Source: an uncultured Rhodospirillales bacterium (GTDB lineage: Bacteria > Pseudomonadota > Alphaproteobacteria > Rhodospirillales > Defluviicoccaceae). Taken from it: a stretch of DNA of 5,038 nucleotides. The position numbers were made by a program, and so were the translations under genes. The stretch is taken from assembly GCA_937127205.1 (NCBI GenBank), contig CAKZLS010000505.1:1-5038 (forward strand), written 5' to 3'. This document shows positions 1 through 5,038 of the stretch, in pieces. The notes below the pieces were generated by a model, which did not search any database, was not told where the DNA came from, and was given only the letters and a program-made list of their open reading frames with translations. Each line of letters opens with the position of its first letter. Within the stretch, counting starts at the first letter, position 1.

Positions 1-1
1 C

Positions 2-892
2 CGCCTGCATCTCGCTCAGTTCGCCCGGGCGCCGCTGTTGGCGCCGGAGTCCTTCGAGCCCGCGGCCGACGCGGTGAACAAGGCGTTGAAACGGCGCGAC
101 GGTCCGCTCGCCGAGGCCATTTTTCTGCTCATCGCCGTCGGCCTCACGATCCTCTCGCTGCTCAACGCCCAGAACGCCGAAACGTCGTCATGGGCGGTGC
201 ATATCTCGGCCGACGGAGCGACCCTGACCGCGGCGGCCTGGTGGTGCATTGTGATCAGCAGTCCCATTTTTTGGTTTCTGCTGTTCCGCTGGCTGTGGCG
301 GATGGTGGTCTGGGCGCTGCTGCTGCGCGATATCGCCGCCCTCGAATTGCGGCTGGTGGTGTCCCACCCGGACGGAAATGCCGGCTTGGCATTCGTCGGC
401 CAGTATCCGAACGCCTACGCCACCTTCGTCTTCGCGTTGAGTTGCGTGTTGGCCGCCGGCATCGCCGAGGAGCTGCTGATCGGCGGTCTCGCCCCTGCCA
501 CCTATGGTTATATCATGGCCGGCTGGCTGCTGCTCGTGCTGGCGGTGGTGGCGTTTCCTTTGCAGGCGTTCTCCAAGCCGCTTTCGGAACTGAAGGAACG
601 GACGCTCCTGATCTGCAGTTCCCAAGCGACCCGCCACCACCGCGCGGCCGAGCGGGCCCTGCTCGGCCGCAACATGAGCGCCACCGAGGACGCCGAACCC
701 ACGCCCGCCGCGGACATTCCGGACCCCTCCAAGCAATACGCTGCGGCCCAAAAGCTGTCGACATTGCTGATTAGCCGCACGGCATTGTTGCCGGTTTCGG
801 CCGCCGCCGTGGTCCCACTGATGATCGCCGGAGCGACGCAACTGCCGATAAAGGAGCTGTTCAAGGTGGTGAAACGGCTTTTGTTGTTCTGA
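2..892 (+). CDS. Uncharacterised multi-pass inner-membrane protein, copy A (5'-truncated by window edge)
   Basis: The reading frame is open from the first complete codon at position 2 to the TGA at 890-892, so 296 C-terminal residues are visible and the true start lies before the window. The TTG at 38 is an internal Leu codon, because homology to copy B (2153-3337) continues upstream of it. The 296 residues align without gaps to residues 99-394 of copy B, with 61 differences by hand count (about 79 % identity). By that alignment roughly 98 residues, including two membrane segments, are outside the window. Visible hydrophobic segments match copy B: around AEAIFLLIAVGLTILSLL, the Trp/Phe-rich stretch near WFLLFRWLWR, TFVFALSCVLAAG, MAGWLLLVLAVVAF and a last one near the C-terminus. 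The conserved loop HPDGNAGLAF is present. I do not recognise a characterised family or a catalytic motif. The role is unknown, and the inner membrane is inferred from hydrophobicity. It is convergent with the barrel gene downstream. Confidence 0.85.
   Translation, partial: RLHLAQFARAPLLAPESFEPAADAVNKALKRRDGPLAEAIFLLIAVGLTILSLLNAQNAETSSWAVHISADGATLTAAAWWCIVISSPIFWFLLFRWLWRMVVWALLLRDIAALELRLVVSHPDGNAGLAFVGQYPNAYATFVFALSCVLAAGIAEELLIGGLAPATYGYIMAGWLLLVLAVVAFPLQAFSKPLSELKERTLLICSSQATRHHRAAERALLGRNMSATEDAEPTPAADIPDPSKQYAAAQKLSTLLISRTALLPVSAAAVVPLMIAGATQLPIKELFKVVKRLLLF
272..301 (+). repeat. Longest noticed identical segment of the A/B duplication (left copy)
   Basis: Thirty bases encoding the WFLLFRWLWR core are identical to 2717-2746. 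The whole of 2-892 is a diverged direct repeat of 2447-3337 at a constant offset of 2445 bp, without gaps at protein level. Confidence 0.85.
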
Positions 893-1120
893 TTATGTGG
901 GCTATCGACCTGCGGAGACCGCAATTCAAAGGGATTTCATGGAAACCACAGGCCGCCTAAGCGCTCCCGCGCGCCCATGGCGACGGCACGCGGGCGTTCC
1001 TGTTCCTGTCTTTCATCCATCGCCGGACTCCCTGTCTCCCGTGATCAGTGCAATTGCCAGGGCTTTCGGTCTACCGTTGCCGCGTTTGCCCAAACAATAA
1101 CCAAGCCCCCTGCCGAGAGC
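893..1120. other. Convergent intergenic spacer without a convincing gene
   Basis: This 228-bp spacer separates the stop of copy A from the stop of the minus-strand barrel gene. A 67-codon GTG-started frame at 897-1100 has no ribosome-binding site, a Pro/Arg-rich composition typical of GC-rich noise and no recognisable product, so I do not call it. A short GC hairpin, TGCGG-AGA-CCGCA (911-923), lies 18 nt after the copy A stop but has no T tract, so it is at best a weak 3'-end structure. A second imperfect stem (966-994, CCCGCG/CGCGGG with an inner CGCC-CAT-GGCG) also lacks a T tract. GTTTG-CC-CAAAC at 1084-1095 is a short inverted repeat of unknown meaning. The homology between copies A and B ends at their stop codons and does not extend here. 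Confidence 0.6.
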
Positions 1121-1981
1121 CTAGAACTTAAACGCGGCGCCTAGAATCGGGCCTTGCTGGATGACGTCCCACTTGAAGTTGTCGCGGTCGTAATTCTGAT
1201 AGAGGGCGCGGTAGCCAACGCTCGGAATGACCGGAACGCCGAACAGGGTCGTGCGATATCCGACGTAGCCCTGGGCGTTCCAGGAAATATCGGTGCCGAC
1301 GCCGAAGCCGCCCGCATCCGCCGCGCCCGTGAGCACCCAGTGGTCGGTGAAATTCACGTGAACGCGGGTGCCGACGATGGGGTCGACCCAATCCTGGCTC
1401 TTGTCGGCCTGAGGAAGATGCACGGGAGCGGGTCGGTTTCCCTGTTTCAGTTCGATTTCCAGGCGGAGATGGGTCCAGCGCGCGCCGGCGTAGGGCTCGA
1501 TGCCGATCCTCACCGGCTGGCCGTCCACCAGCTCGCCGACGTCGAAATCCACGATCCGGTAGGAAACCCCCGCGGCGACGATCGTGGTGTCGTTGGTGAC
1601 CTCGGTATCGACGGCGCCGCTGCTATCGGACTTGGTGCGAATGAACAGCGGGTTAGCGAAAAGCCCCAACCGGCCATGGCGCGCCTCCATAAGGGCCATG
1701 CCGCCGATGTTGAGATCCTTGAAGATGTCGCCGAAGGACGCATCCACGTCGGCGTCGAACCGCCCCACTCCGGCCCTGCCATTGAGCCCGCCGCCCCATA
1801 GATAGGGCGCGATGCTGAACGTCCAGCCGCCGCTTTCATCGCTGGCCGATGGCGCCTCGGTCGGCTCCTGGGCACTGGCCGCGAAGCCCGCGGCGCCGAA
1901 AAGAAGGACCATTGCCAGCCAGGCGTTCGTAGCCAAGGCCTGCACAGGATTACGGGCGAGAATCACGAACATCTTGCGCAT
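1121..1981 (-). CDS. Predicted outer-membrane beta-barrel protein with signal peptide (286 aa)
   Basis: I place the start at the ATG 1981-1979 because it is preceded by AGGGAAGGA (1996-1988) at 6-nt spacing. The frame stays open a further 38 codons to a GTG at 2095, but that extension is charged, lacks a good ribosome-binding site and would bury the signal peptide. Residues 1-37 look like a Sec signal peptide: a basic start, a hydrophobic core around WLAMVLLFGAAGFA and an ASA|QE cleavage site. The mature part has alternating hydrophobic/polar strands rich in Gly and aromatics, for example WTFSIAPYLWGGGLNG (53-68), GLFANPLFIRTK, IGIEPYAGARWTHLRLEIEL and VGYRALYQNY. It ends in AAFKF, and a terminal Phe is the usual signal for BAM-complex insertion. 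No peptidoglycan-binding domain is seen. The product is probably a small barrel of unknown substrate; porin or envelope structural roles are both possible. It is transcribed divergently from copy B. Confidence 0.82.
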   Translation of the reverse strand: MRKMFVILARNPVQALATNAWLAMVLLFGAAGFAASAQEPTEAPSASDESGGWTFSIAPYLWGGGLNGRAGVGRFDADVDASFGDIFKDLNIGGMALMEARHGRLGLFANPLFIRTKSDSSGAVDTEVTNDTTIVAAGVSYRIVDFDVGELVDGQPVRIGIEPYAGARWTHLRLEIELKQGNRPAPVHLPQADKSQDWVDPIVGTRVHVNFTDHWVLTGAADAGGFGVGTDISWNAQGYVGYRTTLFGVPVIPSVGYRALYQNYDRDNFKWDVIQQGPILGAAFKF

Positions 1982-1987
1982 GCGTTG

Positions 1988-1996
1988 TCCTTCCCT
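1988..1996 (-). promoter_or_regulatory. Ribosome-binding site that decides the barrel-gene start
   Basis: The minus strand reads AGGGAAGGA followed by six bases and ATG at 1981. This supports the 286-residue form over the upstream GTG at 2095 and over the ATG three codons further in (1972), which would sit 15 nt from the same site. Confidence 0.7.
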
Positions 1997-2105
1997 GTAC
2001 CGCTGCCAGTCATGTGCCGCTTGCCGCCCCTCGGCGTTCACGCTCATCCCCGCCGCATGGACAACACGGCGTTTCTTGATCGCCTCTTCCCGCACGCTCC
2101 GAAGG

Positions 2106-2120
2106 TCCTTATTGTAAGGA
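2106..2120. promoter_or_regulatory. Perfect inverted repeat, candidate operator
   Basis: TCCTTA-TTG-TAAGGA has two perfect 6-bp arms around a 3-bp centre. It lies between the divergent genes and contains the minus-strand TACAAT -10-like hexamer (2116-2111). Its place and symmetry fit a repressor operator for the barrel gene and perhaps copy B. No regulator is encoded in the window, and a 15-bp palindrome can arise by chance, so this is a candidate only. Confidence 0.35.
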
Positions 2121-2152
2121 AATTTCTTGGCTAGGATACGGGCAAGAAGGCG

Positions 2153-3337
2153 ATGACCACGGAAGAAAAGGAAATCGGCGAATTTCTCGTGGCCCGGGGG
2201 GGCCCCTTTTACGAACTGCAGAAGCGGCTTCGCCTATTGCACGAAGATGCACAGCGGTCCGGCAAGAGAGCGGCGATTTTCGTGGGATTGGCCTGGGGCG
2301 TGCCGCTGGTGCTGAGCCTTGTGGCCGGGGACGCCTTTGGACAGTTCGCCAACAAACCCTACCTCCTCGCTCCCGCCACATGGGCGCGGTTTTTCATCGC
2401 CGTCGGCCTGTTCATCCTGATGGAGCGGCACGTCGAGGAGCGGCTGCGCATTCATCTCAAGCAGTTCGCCCAGGCGCCGCTTCTGGCACCGGGATCGTTC
2501 GAGCCGGCCGCGGCCGCGGTAACAAGAGCCTTGAAGCGGCGGGACGCTCCCCTGTCCGAGGCAGTCTGCCTGCTCGTCGCGGTCGGCCTCGCCGTGCTCT
2601 CGGCGATCAATATGCAAGACGCGAATGCCTCGTCGTGGGCGGTGCAGGTGTCGGCCGATGGATCCTCCCTGACCGCGGCCGCCTGGTGGTGCGTGGTGGT
2701 CAGCAGTCCGATCTTCTGGTTTCTGCTGTTCCGCTGGCTGTGGCGGCTGGTGGTTTGGGCGATGCTGCTGCGCGATATCGCCGGGCTCGAGTTGCGCCTG
2801 GTGGCGACCCATCCCGATGGCAACGCCGGACTGGCGTTCATCGGCCAATACCCCAACGCCTACGCCACCTTCGTCTTCGCGATGAGTTGCGTGCTGGCCG
2901 CCGGCATCGCCGAGCAACTCCTGTCGGGCGGCCTCGCCCCGGCCACCTACGGCTGTGTCATGGCCGGCTGGCTGTTGATCGTGCTCGCGCTGATGGCCTT
3001 TCCGCTGCAAGCCTTTGCCAAGCCGCTCTCGGACCTCAGGGAACGAACGCTGCTCACCTGCAGTTCCCAGGCGACCCGGCATCATCGCGCCGCCGAGCGC
3101 GCGCTCCTCGGCCGCAACTTGAGCGCCGCCGGGGACGCCGAGCCGACGCCCGTCGGCGACATTCCCGACCCTTCCAAGGAATTCGCGGCGGCCCGAAAGC
3201 TGTCGACATTCGTGTTCAGCCGCAAGGCGCTGCTGCCGGTTTCGGCCGCCGCGCTGCTGCCGCTGATGGTCGCCGGCGCCACGCAATTGCCCCTCAAGGA
3301 GCTGTTCAAGGTGATGAAACGGCTTCTGCTGTTTTGA
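2153..3337 (+). CDS. Uncharacterised multi-pass inner-membrane protein, copy B (394 aa, complete)
   Basis: This is the complete paralogue of the truncated gene at the left edge. The N-terminus (1-38) is charged and probably cytoplasmic (EFLVARGGPFYELQKRLRLLHE). Hydrophobic segments lie near residues 39-58, 77-92, 134-153, 177-206 (a long one with WFLLFRWLWR), 237-257, 265-286 and 359-376, giving about seven membrane spans. The basic stretch 93-130 and the His/Arg-rich loop 287-320 (SSQATRHHRAAERALLGRN) are probably cytoplasmic; the basic C-terminus makes the side of the last span uncertain. The motif HPDGNAGLAF (220-229) is identical in copy A except at the residue after it. It resembles HPDxxGGL-type motifs I recall from other unannotated membrane proteins, a recollection I could not check. 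No transporter, kinase or protease signature is evident, so no function is assigned. It is divergent from the barrel gene and ends 15 bp before the stop of the convergent HAD gene. A run of seven G (2196-2202) falls in codons 15-17. Confidence 0.88.
   Translation: MTTEEKEIGEFLVARGGPFYELQKRLRLLHEDAQRSGKRAAIFVGLAWGVPLVLSLVAGDAFGQFANKPYLLAPATWARFFIAVGLFILMERHVEERLRIHLKQFAQAPLLAPGSFEPAAAAVTRALKRRDAPLSEAVCLLVAVGLAVLSAINMQDANASSWAVQVSADGSSLTAAAWWCVVVSSPIFWFLLFRWLWRLVVWAMLLRDIAGLELRLVATHPDGNAGLAFIGQYPNAYATFVFAMSCVLAAGIAEQLLSGGLAPATYGCVMAGWLLIVLALMAFPLQAFAKPLSDLRERTLLTCSSQATRHHRAAERALLGRNLSAAGDAEPTPVGDIPDPSKEFAAARKLSTFVFSRKALLPVSAAALLPLMVAGATQLPLKELFKVMKRLLLF
2717..2746 (+). repeat. Longest noticed identical segment of the A/B duplication (right copy)
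   Basis: This is the partner of 272-301, identical over 30 bases. It marks the best conserved part of the paralogous pair. Recombination between the direct copies would remove the barrel gene and leave one fused membrane-protein gene. Confidence 0.85.
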
Positions 3338-3352
3338 TAGCACCAGCGACGA

Positions 3353-4330
3353 TCATTGCGCCGGGAACACCGCGTTCCAATCCGATTCCATGGAAACGAC
3401 CACCCAGCCGGCATCGGGCGCCTGATCGAGAGCCTTGTCCAGGCGTCCCACATGGCTGTCGCGATCATAGGCGTACTCCCGATTCGCGTCGTCGTGATGT
3501 ATGATCGCGCCAAGCCGCCGTCCGTCTCCCGCCGTGGTCCACTGCAGCATTTGCAGATCGCCGTCCGAGTTGCCGAACGCCGCGATTGGCCGTCGTCCGA
3601 TGAACTTGTGGATGCCCACCGGCTTGCCGGCCTTGTCGTCGATGAAGTCCACTTCCGGCAGGCGAACGATGACCGGCTTGCCGTCCCGGACTTCGAACGC
3701 CGTCTTGATGGAAGAACCGACAACGTGCTCCGGCGGGATCCCGTAAACCGCCTCCGCCCAGGGCCGCATGAATTCGATGCCCCCGCCCGAGACAATAAAC
3801 GTTTTGAAGCCGTTGCTGCGGAGATATACGAGGATCTCGAGCATCGGTTTGTAGACAAGCTCGGTATATGGCCGGTCGAAGCGCGGGTGGCGCGCCGTCG
3901 CCAGCCAGTCGGTGACGATTTTGGAGAAGTCGTCGGAGGTCATGCCCGCGTGAGACGCCATGAGGATTTGCACCGCACCCTCCATCCCGGAGGCAGCCAG
4001 CGCCTCGCGGTCGTTTTCGAGAACCGCCTTGAATGGCTGCGTGTCCTTCCACTCCGGGTGCTCGGGCGCCAACTTTTCGACCCGGTCCAGCGCGAAGGCC
4101 AGTTGGACATACATCGGCTGTTCCGCCCACAGCGTTCCGTCGTTGTCGAATACGGCGATCCGCTGTTCCGGCGGTACATGGTCGGCGCCGCCTTCCGCCG
4201 TCACCGCGTCGACGAATTCGATGATGGCCGCCTTGGCCGGGCCGTCGTTCCACGACGGCAACGGGTCCGCGGCGGCCGCCCCCGGAAGCACCGACAACAG
4301 CCAAACGACCATTACAAGCGTGCTCCTCAT
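3353..4330 (-). CDS. Exported HAD-superfamily phosphatase (haloacid dehalogenase-like hydrolase, 325 aa)
   Basis: Motifs of the HAD superfamily appear in order. Motif I is FDNDGT (61-66), with nucleophile Asp62 and acid/base Asp64. Motif II is IVSGGG (179-184, Ser181). A motif III Lys is likely in DDKAGKP (231-237). Motif IV is GNSDGD (253-258), whose Asp residues bind Mg2+. The SGG and GxSDGD forms resemble phosphoserine-phosphatase-like HADs, so phosphate-monoester hydrolysis is likely; the substrate is unknown. Residues 1-20 form a signal peptide (MRSTLVMVVWLLSVLPGAAA|ADP), placing the enzyme in the periplasm, which is unusual for a HAD protein. The start is the ATG at 4330-4328, preceded by GGAGGT (4339-4334). 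A GTG 18 bases upstream (4348) is in frame but would translate through that ribosome-binding site. The gene follows the sulfatase in the same direction after 68 bp and ends 15 bp from the convergent copy B. I recall close relatives beside arylsulfatases in other proteobacteria, which I could not check here. Confidence 0.9.
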   Translation of the reverse strand: MRSTLVMVVWLLSVLPGAAAADPLPSWNDGPAKAAIIEFVDAVTAEGGADHVPPEQRIAVFDNDGTLWAEQPMYVQLAFALDRVEKLAPEHPEWKDTQPFKAVLENDREALAASGMEGAVQILMASHAGMTSDDFSKIVTDWLATARHPRFDRPYTELVYKPMLEILVYLRSNGFKTFIVSGGGIEFMRPWAEAVYGIPPEHVVGSSIKTAFEVRDGKPVIVRLPEVDFIDDKAGKPVGIHKFIGRRPIAAFGNSDGDLQMLQWTTAGDGRRLGAIIHHDDANREYAYDRDSHVGRLDKALDQAPDAGWVVVSMESDWNAVFPAQ

Positions 4331-4333
4331 CTC

Positions 4334-4339
4334 ACCTCC
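4334..4339 (-). promoter_or_regulatory. Strong ribosome-binding site deciding the HAD start
   Basis: The minus strand reads GGAGGT then GAG and ATG at 4330. It lies only 10 nt downstream of the T tract of the upstream hairpin, so the HAD leader has almost no room for its own promoter between the two. Confidence 0.75.
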
Positions 4340-4349
4340 ATTGTGCACG

Positions 4350-4380
4350 AAAAAGCGCCGCCCCGATCCGAGGCGACGCT
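4350..4380 (-). terminator. Intrinsic terminator or attenuator between the sulfatase and HAD genes
   Basis: On the minus strand AGCGTCGCC (4380-4372) pairs with GGCGGCGCT (4362-4354): nine pairs with one internal T-G wobble and a nine-base loop. It is followed by a T tract whose five T (4354-4350) include the last stem base. This is the form of a Rho-independent terminator for the sulfatase transcript. It is less convincing on the plus strand, where the wobble becomes a C-A mismatch and the tail is only ATCTTTT. Since the HAD ribosome-binding site begins about ten bases later, it may allow partial read-through and set the sulfatase:HAD ratio. Confidence 0.65.
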
Positions 4381-4398
4381 ATCTTTTCCGAGAGTGAC

Positions 4399-5037
4399 CT
4401 ACTGTGCGCCCGACGGCGTCTCTAGTTTTTCCATTGCCTGGTCGAGGCTGAAGCTCGCCGCCTTCTGGCGCGGCGGGAAGTCCTTGAAGGTCGCCAGGAA
4501 CTGCCCCACGTACGCCTGCGCCGGCACCAGGGCGAAAGCGTGATCGAGCACCCAGTCGTAATAGGTATTGGACGTGATGCTGGCCCGCTCGTAAGGATCA
4601 CGCCGCAGGTTGAACATCAACGGCATGCGCAGCGGCGTGAATGGATTGGCCCACACCTTCAAAGTCCCCACGGCCCGCTGCTCCATGAAGATCAGCTTCC
4701 AATCGTTGTAGCGGAGTGCCGTCAGGTCGCCGTCGTCGGAGAAATAGAAGATCTCCTTGCGCGGGCCTTTTTCTTCCTGCCCGGTCAGGTATGGCAGAAA
4801 GTTATAGCCGTCCAGATGAACCTTGTACTCGCGGCCTAGCGACGTCACGCCGCCGTCCTTGAGTTGCGCCTTCATGTCCGGATCGCCGGCCACCGCCAGG
4901 AAGGTGGGCAGCCAGTCCATGTGGTGCATGATGTCGTTGGAAACGGCCCCGGCTTCGATGTTGCCTGGCCAGCGCACCATGGCCGGTACCCGCCAGCCGC
5001 CTTCCCAGTTGGTGTTCTTCTCGCCGCGGAACGGATT
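4399..5037 (-). CDS. Arylsulfatase-type sulfatase, C-terminal 212 residues (N-terminus beyond window)
   Basis: The frame runs from the window edge to TAG at 4401-4399. The ATG at 4980 is an internal Met, because conserved sulfatase sequence precedes it. The first visible residues, NPFRGEKNTNWEGGWRVPA, match the GxKxTxxEGGxRxP region of type I (formylglycine) sulfatases. The Lys at visible residue 7 corresponds by family knowledge to the sulfate-contacting active-site Lys (K302 in human arylsulfatase A). WPG (23-25), then HHMDWLPTFLAVAG (38-51), LDGYNFLPYLTG (75-86), KEIFYFSDDGDLTALRYNDWKLIF (94-117) and MFNLRRDPYERASI (141-154) follow the usual C-terminal subdomain order. The N-terminal CxPSR or SxPSR motif that becomes formylglycine is outside the window, so catalytic competence cannot be judged. 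The enzyme hydrolyses sulfate esters; a periplasmic location and the substrate are inferences. It lies upstream of the HAD gene, separated by a terminator-like hairpin. Confidence 0.9.
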   Translation of the reverse strand, partial: NPFRGEKNTNWEGGWRVPAMVRWPGNIEAGAVSNDIMHHMDWLPTFLAVAGDPDMKAQLKDGGVTSLGREYKVHLDGYNFLPYLTGQEEKGPRKEIFYFSDDGDLTALRYNDWKLIFMEQRAVGTLKVWANPFTPLRMPLMFNLRRDPYERASITSNTYYDWVLDHAFALVPAQAYVGQFLATFKDFPPRQKAASFSLDQAMEKLETPSGAQ

Positions 5038-5038
5038 C

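Larger units (their letters stand above)
1982..2152. promoter_or_regulatory. Divergent promoter region between the barrel gene and copy B
   Basis: These 171 bp separate the two divergent starts. On the minus strand a TACAAT hexamer (2116-2111) closely resembles a sigma-70 -10 box and would give the barrel mRNA a leader of roughly 120 nt, but I find no good -35 at 16-18 bp. On the plus strand TAGGAT (2132-2137) is a possible -10 for copy B, with only a poor -35 (TTATTG, 2109-2114). The copy B start is preceded by AAGAAGG (2144-2150) only 2 nt from the ATG, a weak and closely spaced ribosome-binding site. The barrel-gene frame is open through much of the region (to 2095), which probably reflects GC-rich chance. 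Confidence 0.4.

Noticed and set aside
911..923. TGCGG-AGA-CCGCA hairpin after copy A as an intrinsic terminator
   Set aside because: Only five pairs and no following T tract; noted within the spacer entry but not called as a terminator.
897..1100. 67-codon plus-strand frame in the spacer after copy A
   Set aside because: GTG start without a ribosome-binding site, Pro/Arg-rich low-information protein and no recognisable motif; likely chance in GC-rich DNA.
1154..1801. 215-codon plus-strand frame antisense to the barrel gene
   Set aside because: The minus-strand reading has a signal peptide, barrel-like strands and a C-terminal Phe; this one has no supporting signal.
2..3337. Composite transposon or mobile element suggested by direct repeats flanking a gene
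   Set aside because: The repeats are diverged protein-coding genes with no transposase, terminal inverted repeats or target-site duplication in view.
2234..3343. 369-codon minus-strand frame antisense to copy B
   Set aside because: It mirrors the codon pattern of copy B, and copy A has a matching antisense frame (188-841) for the same reason. The product is rich in Gly, Arg, Gln and His with no domain.
2380..3504. 374-codon plus-strand frame overlapping copy B in another frame
   Set aside because: Arg/Gly/Pro-rich shadow. The similar shadow over copy A (190-774) only reflects the DNA similarity of the two copies.
3356..4543. 395-codon plus-strand frame antisense to the HAD gene
   Set aside because: The opposite strand has full HAD motifs, a signal peptide and a strong ribosome-binding site; this frame is an Arg-rich shadow that also runs into the sulfatase.

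Overview
The window is GC-rich, with dense coding and long shadow frames. It looks like a chromosomal segment of a Gram-negative proteobacterium. An outer-membrane barrel with a cleavable signal peptide and a C-terminal Phe, plus an exported HAD phosphatase, require a periplasm. The style of the sulfatase and HAD proteins recalls Alphaproteobacteria of the Rhizobiales type, but the genus is a guess. I see no RNA gene, CRISPR array, insertion sequence or phage signature.

Layout: (1) positions 2-892, plus strand: the last 296 codons of a multi-pass membrane protein whose start lies before the window (copy A). (2) 893-1120: a 228-bp convergent spacer with no convincing gene. (3) 1121-1981, minus strand: a predicted outer-membrane beta-barrel protein with a signal peptide. 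(4) 1982-2152: a divergent promoter region containing a perfect 6-3-6 inverted repeat. (5) 2153-3337, plus strand: a complete 394-residue paralogue of the first gene (copy B), about 79 % identical over 296 ungapped residues by hand count. (6) 3353-4330, minus strand: an exported HAD-superfamily phosphatase, convergent with copy B across only 15 bp. (7) 4350-4380: a terminator-like hairpin with a T tract on the minus strand. (8) 4399-5037, minus strand: the C-terminal 212 residues of an arylsulfatase-type enzyme that continues past the window end.

How they may work together: the sulfatase and the HAD phosphatase lie in the same direction, 68 bp apart, and both hydrolyse ester bonds (sulfate and phosphate respectively). 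The HAD protein has a signal peptide, so a periplasmic ester-hydrolysis or scavenging role is plausible. The barrel could be a pore or envelope component, and the duplicated membrane proteins are of unknown function. Any functional tie between the barrel/membrane-protein block and the sulfatase/HAD block is inference from proximity only. The most noteworthy items are the near-tandem duplication flanking an inverted barrel gene, the terminator/attenuator pressed against the HAD ribosome-binding site, and the inverted repeat over a -10-like hexamer in the divergent promoter.
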